A DNA stretch of 64,000 nucleotides, taken from Phycisphaerae bacterium. Lineage in GTDB: Bacteria; Planctomycetota; Phycisphaerae; UBA1845; UTPLA1. Shown here piece after piece: positions 36,900 to 44,279 of the stretch. The DNA lies in NCBI GenBank assembly GCA_035275405.1, contig DATEMU010000011.1, positions 87,831 to 151,830 of the forward strand, in the 5' to 3' direction. The position numbers and the translations under genes are program-made. Numbering within the stretch: position 1 is the first letter of the stretch; every line of letters starts with the position of its first letter. The notes beneath the pieces were generated by a model. It was given only the letters and a program-made list of their open reading frames with translations, had not been told where the DNA came from and searched no databases.

Positions 36900-36948
36900 A
36901 GCCGACATGGCTGAATGCCCCCGGGCGTTCGGCCAGTCGGCTTTTTTT
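36900..36948 (+). terminator. Intrinsic terminator in the desaturase leader
   Basis: AGCCGAC (36900-36906) pairs with GTCGGCT (36936-36942), the inner part (TGGC..GAA.GCCC with GGGC.TTC.GGCCA) pairs further, and seven T (36942-36948) follow. GAGG (36949-36952) and the GTG start (36960) come straight after, so this terminator lies 11 bases before the gene and would stop its own transcript unless prevented. Confidence 0.85.
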
Positions 36949-36959
36949 GAGGCACACGA

Positions 36960-38102
36960 GTGGACATTACGGTACAGTCAGCCATCGAAACCCAACCAAC
37001 GGCGGAGCCGGCGAGCGCGAACGCCGCCTCGGCTCCTCTGAAATTCAATAATCCTGATGATTTTCGGCGGGCGCTTCGCCAGCGGGTGGACGAGTACTTT
37101 GCCGACACCGGCCGCAGGCCGCGCGACTGCCCGCAGATGTACGCCAAGACCGCCATCATTTTGTGCGGTTGCGGCGCCTTGTACGCCCTTCTCGTATTCG
37201 TCGCGGTCAGTTGGTGGGTCACGATTCCGTTGGCGGTCGCGCTGGGACTGGCGCTGGCGGTGGCCGCCTTCAATATTCAGCACGACGGCGGGCACGGCGC
37301 CTACTCCGAACACCAATGGATCAACAAGCTGGCTTCCCTGACGCTGGATCTGCTGGGCGGCAGCTCCTACATGTGGGCCCGAAAGCACAACACGATTCAT
37401 CACAGCTACACGAACGTCACCGGTCACGACGACGACATCAACCTCGGCGTGCTCGGCCGGCTTTCGCCGCATCAGAAGCACTTGAGCTTTCACCGACTGC
37501 AGCACTTTTACATGTGGTTCCTGTACGGGTTCCTGCCCGTCAAGTGGCACGTCTATGATGACTTCCAGAATCTGGTCGTGGGGCGGATCGCCGGGCATCG
37601 ATTTCCGCGTCCCCGGGGTTGGGATTTGGTAGTCCTTTTCGGCGGCAAGGCGCTGTTCTTCTCGCTGGCGCTCGGCCTCCCTATGTTTTTCCATCCGTGG
37701 TGGGGCGTGCTGGCGCTCTACGGGATTGCATCGTTTGTTCAAGGCGTCGCACTGAGTGTCGTATTTCAAATGGCGCACTGCGTCGAGGAGGCGGCCTTTC
37801 CTCAGCCGCGCCCGGGCACCAGCCGGATCGAGTCCAGTTGGGCCGAGCACCAGATTGAGACGACCGTGGATTTTGCTCCCCGTAATCGATTGCTGGCGTG
37901 GCTCGTCGGCGGGCTGAACTTTCAGGTTGAGCACCACCTCTTCCCGCAGATATGCCACATCCATTATCCGGCACTGGCCAAACTCGTGGAGGAAACCTGC
38001 CACGAGTTCGGACTCAGATACAAAGCCTCCAAAACATTTCTGGCGGGCATCGCTTCCCATTATCGCTGGCTGCGGCGGATGGGAATGGCGAACGCCGCTT
38101 AA
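36960..38102 (+). CDS. Membrane fatty acid desaturase (acyl-CoA/lipid delta-6-like)
   Basis: The 380-residue protein starts at GTG 36960 with GAGG 7 bases upstream. It has the three histidine boxes of membrane di-iron desaturases: HDGGH (108-112), HNTIHH (143-148) and a late QVEHHLFP box. Four or so membrane segments separate them. The third box with Gln (QxxHH) is the front-end (delta-6-like) type, but here there is no cytochrome b5 domain. It puts a double bond into acyl chains of membrane lipid. The leader contains a terminator, so expression is probably controlled by a cis RNA element. Divergent ACAD and PlsC genes support a lipid module. Confidence 0.92.
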   Translation: MDITVQSAIETQPTAEPASANAASAPLKFNNPDDFRRALRQRVDEYFADTGRRPRDCPQMYAKTAIILCGCGALYALLVFVAVSWWVTIPLAVALGLALAVAAFNIQHDGGHGAYSEHQWINKLASLTLDLLGGSSYMWARKHNTIHHSYTNVTGHDDDINLGVLGRLSPHQKHLSFHRLQHFYMWFLYGFLPVKWHVYDDFQNLVVGRIAGHRFPRPRGWDLVVLFGGKALFFSLALGLPMFFHPWWGVLALYGIASFVQGVALSVVFQMAHCVEEAAFPQPRPGTSRIESSWAEHQIETTVDFAPRNRLLAWLVGGLNFQVEHHLFPQICHIHYPALAKLVEETCHEFGLRYKASKTFLAGIASHYRWLRRMGMANAA

Positions 38103-38468
38103 CTTCCGCGGCGGTCGATGCGTCCACTCGACGCCGCTCAGAGTTGCTTCGCACAATTGCGATAAAGATGATGCGCCGACTCTCAATGTCGACATTCGAG
38201 ATAAACTCCCAAGTCCGGCCAAATTCCTGATCGATAAAACGAGTTGAGTACTGCGAATCTCGGCGCGCGGAGCACCGGAATTTTCTGTTGGTACTTGTTC
38301 TACGTCCGGTACGAAGATATGCTTAGTCGACGTCGTCGGTTTATCCCACCCGTTTTTCACGCCGAAAGAACGACCGAGATTCGATTCTTGTTACGCAGAT
38401 AGCGGAGCGTTTGAAACCACTGAATTCGGGCCGCGCTCGGGGAGTTCTTGCCCCGCGGAGGTCGTCCA
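38103..38468. other. Intergenic region before the subtilisin, with a 10-bp inverted repeat
   Basis: About 370 bp without a convincing gene. CGAATCTCGG (38254-38263) and CCGAGATTCG (38374-38383) are perfect complements 110 bp apart; they could be a regulator site or an accident. A ribosome site GGAGG (38457-38461) precedes the protease start. Confidence 0.45.
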
Positions 38469-40352
38469 ATGGCTTGGAGCACAATCAAACGGCAAGCGAG
38501 GTCCTGGCCAACCTGGCTGCGTGCGACCCGTTCATTCCTGATCTGCGGGTTAATTCTTCTTGTCGGCACGTCGCGCGCGACGGCGCAACCGATGCACGGC
38601 GCGCGGTTCGAGATGGAATCGCTGGAGGACGGCGCCAGGGTCGCCATCGTCGGCGACCGCACTGCTAATGAAGTCGAGCCGGCGGCGGAGACGTTTGTTC
38701 CGGGCCGCGTGATTCTCAAGTTCAAGCCGGGCGCCTCGGATGCCGGCAAGCAGCGCGCCGTGGGCCGCGCAGTAGGCGCGCGCGCCGCGGCGGAAATCCC
38801 GCAACTTGGCGTGACCATACTGGAATTACCAGCGACGGCCAGCGAAACGGCGCAGATGCACGCCCTTCGCCTGGAGCCGGAGGTCGAATTCGCGGAATTG
38901 GACCGGGTTTATCCGCCGGCCGATCTCCTCCCGAACGACTACTGGTATTTCGGGCAATGGCATCTTCCCAAGATCGCCGCGCCGATCGCCTGGGGCGCGA
39001 CGACGGGCAACAGCGGCGTGATTATCGCGATCTGTGATACGGGCATTGACTCCACGCATCCCGATCTGGCCTCGAAGCTCGTTCCCGGATGGAACGTCTA
39101 CAGCAACGACGCGGACCTGACCGATCAAACGGGCCACGGCACGTCGGTGGCGGGGGCGGCGGCGGCGGCGAGCAACAACAACGTGGGCGTCGCTTCGCCG
39201 GCCTGGGGATGTCCGATCATGCCGATCCGAGTATCGAACAGCACGGGCATGGCGACGAGTACGATGATCGCGACCGGGATTCTCTGGGCCGCCGACCATG
39301 GGGCGAAGGTCGTCAACGTCAGCTTCTACGGCGTGAACGGCGACGCAACGGTGACGAGCGCGGCGCAGTACCTGCAAGGCAGGGGCGGCGTGATGACGGC
39401 GGCGGCGGGCAATGACGGCCTGTTCTACTCTGCGGCGGACAATCCCTACATTCTGGCGGTCGGGGCGACGGGATCGGACGATGTCCTGGCATCCTTTTCC
39501 AGCCGGGGCAACTACATCGACCTGACCGCGCCGGGCGCGGGGATCTACACGACGGCGCGCGGCGGGGGCTATGGATCGGCGACGGGGACCTCGTTTTCCG
39601 CGCCGATCGCGGCGGGCGTAGCGGCGCTGGTCATGTCGGTGCGGCCGGAGCTCAGCCCGGACCAGGTGCAGGCCGTGCTCAAGCAGTCGGCCAACGACCT
39701 CGGCACGACGGGATGGGATTCGAGCTACGGCTGGGGCCGCGTGAACGCGGCGCAGGCGGTGGCGCTGGCGGCGATTTACGGCGGTGATACAACGCTGCCG
39801 ACCGTGAGCTTCAGCACGCCGGCGTCCGGCGCCGGCGTTTCGGGCACAATCACGGTGCAGGTCAGCGCCGCGGATAACGTGGGAGTTGCCTCGGTCAAGC
39901 TCTTCATCGACGGCACGTACTTCGCAACGGCGAGCGCGCCCTACGCGATCTCGTGGAACACCGCGCTGTTTCCCAACGGCGCGCACACCCTTCTGGCGAC
40001 GGCGACGGACGCGGCGGGGAACATGGCGGTCGCGCAAAGAAGCGTGACGGTCAACAACACCGTGACGGACACGGTCGCGCCGACCGTCGCGATTACGTCG
40101 CCGACGGATCAATGGATCATCCAGCGCAGCCAAAGAAACCTGCAAGTCTACGTCAGCGCGAGCGACAACGTGAGCGTCACCCGCGTGGAGCTGTACGTGG
40201 ACGGGGTTCTCAAATCGACCTCGACGGTGGCGCCGTTTACGACGGCGTGGAACACCCGAAGCATGCCGTCCGGCGCGCATTTCGTGCAATGCCGCGCGTA
40301 CGACGCGGCGGGGAATGTTGGGCTGTCGGCGCCGATTACGGTTTACAACTAA
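38469..40352 (+). CDS. Exported subtilisin-like serine protease with C-terminal Ig-like domains
   Basis: Starting at ATG 38469 (GGAGG 7 bases upstream) gives 627 residues. A signal sequence (FLICGLILLVGTSRATAQ) is followed by a fervidolysin-like pro-domain (FVPGRVILKFKPG...) and the S8 catalytic core with Asp190 (ICDTGIDSTHPD), His223 (GHGTSVAG), oxyanion Asn315 and Ser375 (GTSFSAP). Two Big/Ig-like domains follow from about residue 440 (TLPTVSFSTPASGAGVSG and APTVAITSPTDQ), each containing a VxxVxxxVDGxxxxTxxxxPY type block. It is an exported proteinase, probably cell-surface or medium. No partner gene is obvious; the next gene downstream is 685 bp away. Confidence 0.92.
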   Translation: MAWSTIKRQARSWPTWLRATRSFLICGLILLVGTSRATAQPMHGARFEMESLEDGARVAIVGDRTANEVEPAAETFVPGRVILKFKPGASDAGKQRAVGRAVGARAAAEIPQLGVTILELPATASETAQMHALRLEPEVEFAELDRVYPPADLLPNDYWYFGQWHLPKIAAPIAWGATTGNSGVIIAICDTGIDSTHPDLASKLVPGWNVYSNDADLTDQTGHGTSVAGAAAAASNNNVGVASPAWGCPIMPIRVSNSTGMATSTMIATGILWAADHGAKVVNVSFYGVNGDATVTSAAQYLQGRGGVMTAAAGNDGLFYSAADNPYILAVGATGSDDVLASFSSRGNYIDLTAPGAGIYTTARGGGYGSATGTSFSAPIAAGVAALVMSVRPELSPDQVQAVLKQSANDLGTTGWDSSYGWGRVNAAQAVALAAIYGGDTTLPTVSFSTPASGAGVSGTITVQVSAADNVGVASVKLFIDGTYFATASAPYAISWNTALFPNGAHTLLATATDAAGNMAVAQRSVTVNNTVTDTVAPTVAITSPTDQWIIQRSQRNLQVYVSASDNVSVTRVELYVDGVLKSTSTVAPFTTAWNTRSMPSGAHFVQCRAYDAAGNVGLSAPITVYN

Positions 40353-40987
40353 GTGCCATAGGCACGAAGGCACCCAGGGCAGAAGGCTCAGGACGCGACG
40401 GGCGATTCAGTGGCCCCCCTCTCCGGTCGACACGGAAAAAAGCGGTAATAAACGGAATCCGAAGATGCCGCCGATCGGCGGAGATTTTTTTTGGCGCAAA
40501 CGACCGCAAATGAGCGCAATTGAAGACTTGAGGCCTGAGGCTTGAGGCTTGAGGAAGGAGCGTTGCACGTCTCGAAAAAAAAACGACGTGGTTGAATTGG
40601 GCTGATAAAGTTGAATATTCGTTGCATGGGCGCGGAGACTCCGATCTTACGAGCCTCTAGCCATAAGCCAGAAGCCGTAAGCTGACGGAAGCGGAGACTC
40701 CTCCGCCTCTCTTGGTTCTCTGCCCCTCATCCTTGCTCAGCGCTCCCTCAAAAATTGAGCAGTTGAGCAGGTGAATAAGGTGAGCAGGTGAGTTTGGGGA
40801 TTGAGGGCGGGTTTTGCTCTTCGACACCGACTAAAGGGGCGGCAGAGTTAGTAGATCGCGAGATTCGCGGCCGTTGTGGGGTGCGTGGTTTTCCGCAATC
40901 GTAGCGGAAAAATCCGCGGTTGACGGCGTATCATGGAGGGGGAGACTTGATTTCAAGGCCCGAAAAAATCTTTATAAGCGCTGTGTA
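40353..40987. other. Repeat-bearing intergenic region
   Basis: About 635 bp with no gene. It holds several small repeats: GAGGCCTGAGGCTTGAGGCT (about 40530-40549), TAAGCCAGAAGCC units (about 40664-40676), GTTGAGCAGGTGA and GGTGAGCAGGTGA (about 40762-40792), and an A/G-rich patch near 40570. The sigma-54 promoter of the next gene lies at its right end. Confidence 0.5.
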
Positions 40988-41004
40988 TTGGCACGGAGGT
41001 TGCA
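40988..41004 (+). promoter_or_regulatory. Sigma-54 promoter (-24/-12) of the PEP-CTERM gene
   Basis: TTGGCACGGAGGTTGCA matches the RpoN consensus TGGCAC-N5-TTGCA at every key position: GG at 40990-40991 and GC at 41002-41003 have the exact 12-base spacing. The start codon follows at 41038. This implies an RpoN-dependent activator. Confidence 0.8.
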
Positions 41005-41037
41005 ACAGGACCTTCGAAGCCATGCGCTGGAGGCCGC

Positions 41038-41739
41038 ATGATGAAGTTCAAAGACCTTGATATGTTGATTCCAGGGCTCCTGAGCCTTGCCGTCTGCGGC
41101 ACTGCATCGGCGACGCTTATTGTCGATCATCCGCCTCTTAATTCGGGCGGGCCGGCGGCGGATACGGAGTTTATCAACTCGTCTAACGATCCAAGCTGGC
41201 AGCAGTTGGCGGACGATTTTCAGGTTACGCAAGACGCCGTGATCCGGCGGATTTCGTGGTGGGGATTCTACGGTTCAAGTTCCCTTGAAGAGGTAGAACC
41301 GCCACCCGTGACGGAAACCATGCGAGCGCGAATCTACGGGGCGCGTGCAAGCGACGGCCTGCCGGACGATGCGAATATACTTTTTGAAGAAAGCTTCCTC
41401 AGCCCATCACGCGAGGCTACGGGGCGCATTGTCTTTGTCGGTCCGGGACCGCCGGAGTTCAAGTTCGAAGTTGATTTGACATCGCCGTTCGCGCTTGAGG
41501 CCGGCACTCCGTATTGGTTGGAGATCGTGCAGGTGGGGGATATTAACAGCTTGTTTCGATGGGAATATGGACCCACTGAGAGAACGGGACACGCTTTTCG
41601 GCACAACTTGATCGTGGATTGGACGCATACGTTTAGTGCCGACGCCGATCTTGCATTTCAACTTTCGACAATTCCAGAACCAATCTCATTGTTGATTTGG
41701 GCTATCGGGATCGTTACTTGGGGGAGAAGGAAACGATGA
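41038..41739 (+). CDS. PEP-CTERM sorted exported protein
   Basis: The 233-residue protein has a signal peptide (LIPGLLSLAVCGTASA). A beta-rich body contains WQQLADDFQVTQDAVIRRISWWGFYG and a jelly-roll-like MRARIYGARAS...PFALEAGTPYWLEI. The C-terminus, IPEPISLLIWAIGIVTWGRRKR, is a PEP-CTERM tail: IPEP, hydrophobic helix, basic end. Exosortase cuts such tails and the protein goes to the surface or to exopolysaccharide. No exosortase gene is in the window. GGAGG 5 bases upstream fixes the start at 41038. The next gene starts 3 bp later. The likely control is the sigma-54 promoter at 40988. Confidence 0.92.
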   Translation: MMKFKDLDMLIPGLLSLAVCGTASATLIVDHPPLNSGGPAADTEFINSSNDPSWQQLADDFQVTQDAVIRRISWWGFYGSSSLEEVEPPPVTETMRARIYGARASDGLPDDANILFEESFLSPSREATGRIVFVGPGPPEFKFEVDLTSPFALEAGTPYWLEIVQVGDINSLFRWEYGPTERTGHAFRHNLIVDWTHTFSADADLAFQLSTIPEPISLLIWAIGIVTWGRRKR

Positions 41740-41742
41740 AAA

Positions 41743-44094
41743 ATGCTCTCGCGGAATACCTCGCACTCAGCGGAGACCCTTTTCTTCGTCATCATCATCT
41801 CGCTCCTCACCGCGTTTACGCGCTCTGTTTTTGGGCAAACTTGTCCTAGCTCCCCAACATTGTTTGACAACGACGTTCTTGAAGGGCCGTTGACCGGCAC
41901 CAGCGAGAAAGGCTTGAGTCCTTCGATCGCTGTTGACGATCAATCGCGCTTTCTGGCGGCGTGGGAGACGCCAACCACGGCCATGCCGCCAACCTCCGAT
42001 TACAACGAGATTATTGTCCTCGGATTCTCGTTCGCGTCCGGATTTAGTTGCCAACGTGGGCCGCAACCCGTTTCCGACTATGTCTCGACGGGCCACAATT
42101 TTCATAACCTGCCCTCCGTGGCCATGAGTTCGGATGCGCGGGTCCGCGTCGGATGGACGGGAGGCCGCTGGACCTCCACGATCACCGACCCCACGGTCCT
42201 CCTTGCGGATTTCGGTTACGACGACAATCCAGCCACTTGGCCGATGGTCTTGCCGCCGGCTCCGCCCGGACGTGGCGATTTTCAGGCCTCGGTTGGACTG
42301 AGCGACGCAACGACAGACGCGGACGTCGTTGGTTGGTCAAACAGGCAGGCTTTGGACGGCCTCTTTTATGATGCGGGAAGCGAAACTGAGATTCGATCTT
42401 GTTCAACTTATTGCTCAGCTCGAACCCAACAATGGCAACCATGCGTTGCCATGCGGGATGACGGGCATTTTGTGATTTGTTGGGCCGATGCAGAGGAAGA
42501 TGAAAATGAGCCACCTTTCAATATTCTCTTGCAACTCTATGATGCCGGAGGCAATTCGATCGGCGGCGAGGTTCTTGTGAATGATCCATCAATTGAGCAA
42601 TTTCTGTCTCAACAGCGCTCGCCCGCCGTCGCCTTCGATTCCGACGGTCGGATAGTGGTAGCGTGGGCTGGTACAGAGATTTTGGGCTGTTCCAGCCAGT
42701 TCAAGGTCTACGCGCGTCGATTCGAGTGGGATGGCACGGATCCCGATGCCGCGCCAGCGGCTGTGGGCCCCGAGTTCATCGTCAACAGCAGCACCAGTTC
42801 GCCGCCCGCCGGTGGAACCGTCACCCGGCCGGCCGTGGCGATAACGAATGCGACAGGCGCTTTGGCAGGCCGGTATATCGTCGCCTGGAATGTCGGCGCC
42901 AACGGCTCAAACGTCCACGAGGTCCACGCCCAGTACTTCGAGGCCGACGGCCGACCGTTGGGTGGGGAGTTCGTAGTCAACCAGGAGCCGGGCTACGGCG
43001 GCGACAACGTGTCGCGCAGGCTGTCCAATTCGGCCCAAAAAACGGTTGCATACGCACCGGCCGGGGATGTGGTGATCGTCTGGACAAGGCTGCAAAGCGG
43101 AAACAACACGGTTCACTTTACGCGGTTGCCGGACGATTACGCCGAGTATCAAGATTCCTTGCTTACGTGCCTGAAGGGGGACGTGAACCGCGACGGTCTG
43201 GTGAACGGCTTGGACATCCAGGACTTTATCGACCTGCTGCTTGGCGGTCCACTGTGTCTAAGCATCGTCGATATCTGCCCGGCGGACATGAACAGCGATT
43301 TGGCCGTCGACATAACAGGAGATTTAGACCTGTTTATCTTCGCACTATTGGGAGGGACTCCTCAAGCGCCACCCCCGGTCATTGAGGATTGCAACAGCAA
43401 CCAGGTCCCGGATGACCAGGACATTGCCAGCCAGAGCAGCAACGACGTGAACACGAACGGCGTGCCGGACGAGTGCGAGTGGGACTGCAACAGCAACGGC
43501 GTGCCGGATGACTGGGACATCGCCCAGGCGACCAGTGCCGATTGCAATACCAACGGCTTCCCGGACGAGTGCGAGGCGGACTGCAACACCAACGGCGTGC
43601 CGGATGACTGCGACGTGGACCCGACCGACCCGGACGGGGATGAGTTCGTGAGCGCGGATTGCAACAGTAACGCCTATCCCGACGAGTGCGACCTGGCGCT
43701 GCCGCCGGGGTTCGGGAGCCTGGACTGCAATACGAACGGGATACCGGACGAATGCGACTTGGCCGCGTGCGAGGGCGATCCGGCGTGCGACGATTGCAAC
43801 GCGAACGGCATACCGGATAGCTGCGACATCGCGGCTGAGATCAGCGAGGACATCAATACGAACGGCATCCCTGACGAGTGCGAGGGCGAGGGGATGATGG
43901 GCGGTGAGACGATGATGTCCGGCGAGGGCGGCGAGTTCGACGAAGAGGCCGCCTGGGAGGCGTTCTACGACTGGGCCGCGACGCAGTGTTGGGGACCGAC
44001 CTGTGAGACGAGCGGCGCGGAGCAGTTCGGTGCGCTGGCGGCGAAGCTGCAAGAACTGGGATTGCCTATCTCCGGGCGAGTCATTGAGCCGTAG
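41743..44094 (+). CDS. Secreted protein with dockerin-like and DCNxNGxPDxCD Ca-binding repeats
   Basis: The 783-residue protein has a signal peptide (LFFVIIISLLTAFTRSVFG). A repetitive beta-rich body follows, with blocks such as QRGPQPVSDYVSTGH and PSIEQFLSQQRSPAVAFDSDGRIVVAWAG. A dockerin-like segment (LKGDVNRDGLVNGLDIQDFIDLLLGG, then ADMNSDLAVDITGDLDLF) and about nine short Asp/Asn units (DCNSNGVPDDWD type) follow. The C-terminus is acidic, Met/Gly-rich, with a WxxFYDWAATQCWGPTCE end. Both repeat kinds bind calcium. It is translated right after the PEP-CTERM protein, probably from the same sigma-54 promoter. Function unknown. Confidence 0.87.
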   Translation: MLSRNTSHSAETLFFVIIISLLTAFTRSVFGQTCPSSPTLFDNDVLEGPLTGTSEKGLSPSIAVDDQSRFLAAWETPTTAMPPTSDYNEIIVLGFSFASGFSCQRGPQPVSDYVSTGHNFHNLPSVAMSSDARVRVGWTGGRWTSTITDPTVLLADFGYDDNPATWPMVLPPAPPGRGDFQASVGLSDATTDADVVGWSNRQALDGLFYDAGSETEIRSCSTYCSARTQQWQPCVAMRDDGHFVICWADAEEDENEPPFNILLQLYDAGGNSIGGEVLVNDPSIEQFLSQQRSPAVAFDSDGRIVVAWAGTEILGCSSQFKVYARRFEWDGTDPDAAPAAVGPEFIVNSSTSSPPAGGTVTRPAVAITNATGALAGRYIVAWNVGANGSNVHEVHAQYFEADGRPLGGEFVVNQEPGYGGDNVSRRLSNSAQKTVAYAPAGDVVIVWTRLQSGNNTVHFTRLPDDYAEYQDSLLTCLKGDVNRDGLVNGLDIQDFIDLLLGGPLCLSIVDICPADMNSDLAVDITGDLDLFIFALLGGTPQAPPPVIEDCNSNQVPDDQDIASQSSNDVNTNGVPDECEWDCNSNGVPDDWDIAQATSADCNTNGFPDECEADCNTNGVPDDCDVDPTDPDGDEFVSADCNSNAYPDECDLALPPGFGSLDCNTNGIPDECDLAACEGDPACDDCNANGIPDSCDIAAEISEDINTNGIPDECEGEGMMGGETMMSGEGGEFDEEAAWEAFYDWAATQCWGPTCETSGAEQFGALAAKLQELGLPISGRVIEP

Positions 44095-44134
44095 GAGAGA
44101 CTTGGGGTCTCGAAGACTCATCCTGCCATATGTC

Positions 44135-44151
44135 GGCGGGTGGAACCCGCC
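44135..44151. repeat. GGCGGGTGGAACCCGCC palindromic repeat
   Basis: GGCGGGT (44135-44141) pairs with ACCCGCC (44145-44151) around GGA. This GCGGGTGGAACCCGCCCTAC-type unit, followed by GGCGGGAGCCTCGCCCTCCC (about 44166-44185), belongs to dispersed intergenic repeats common in bacteria. Here two types lie in tandem between convergent genes. Confidence 0.7.
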
Positions 44152-44214
44152 CTACGGCGGCTCGGCGGGAGCCTCGCCCTCCCGGCGAACTTCTCGCCCT
44201 CCCGAAAAAGCGAA

Positions 44215-44249
44215 GGCCCGCCCCACCGTGTCAGTGGAGCGGGCCCCTT
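44215..44249 (+). terminator. Possible bidirectional terminator between convergent genes
   Basis: GGCCCGC and CCAC (44215-44226) pair with GTGG and GCGGGCC (44234-44245) around CGTGTCA. A CC-TTTT tail follows on the plus strand; on the minus strand TTTTT begins six bases beyond the stem. It separates the dockerin-like gene (ends 44094) from the Ig-like repeat gene (ends 44280). Confidence 0.6.
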
Positions 44250-44279
44250 TTCAAGCGCTGCTATCGTGTCAACCGTTCG

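Noticed and set aside
38826..40373. 515-codon minus-strand frame opposite the subtilisin
   Set aside because: Arg-rich with no motif; the plus strand encodes a full catalytic triad protease.
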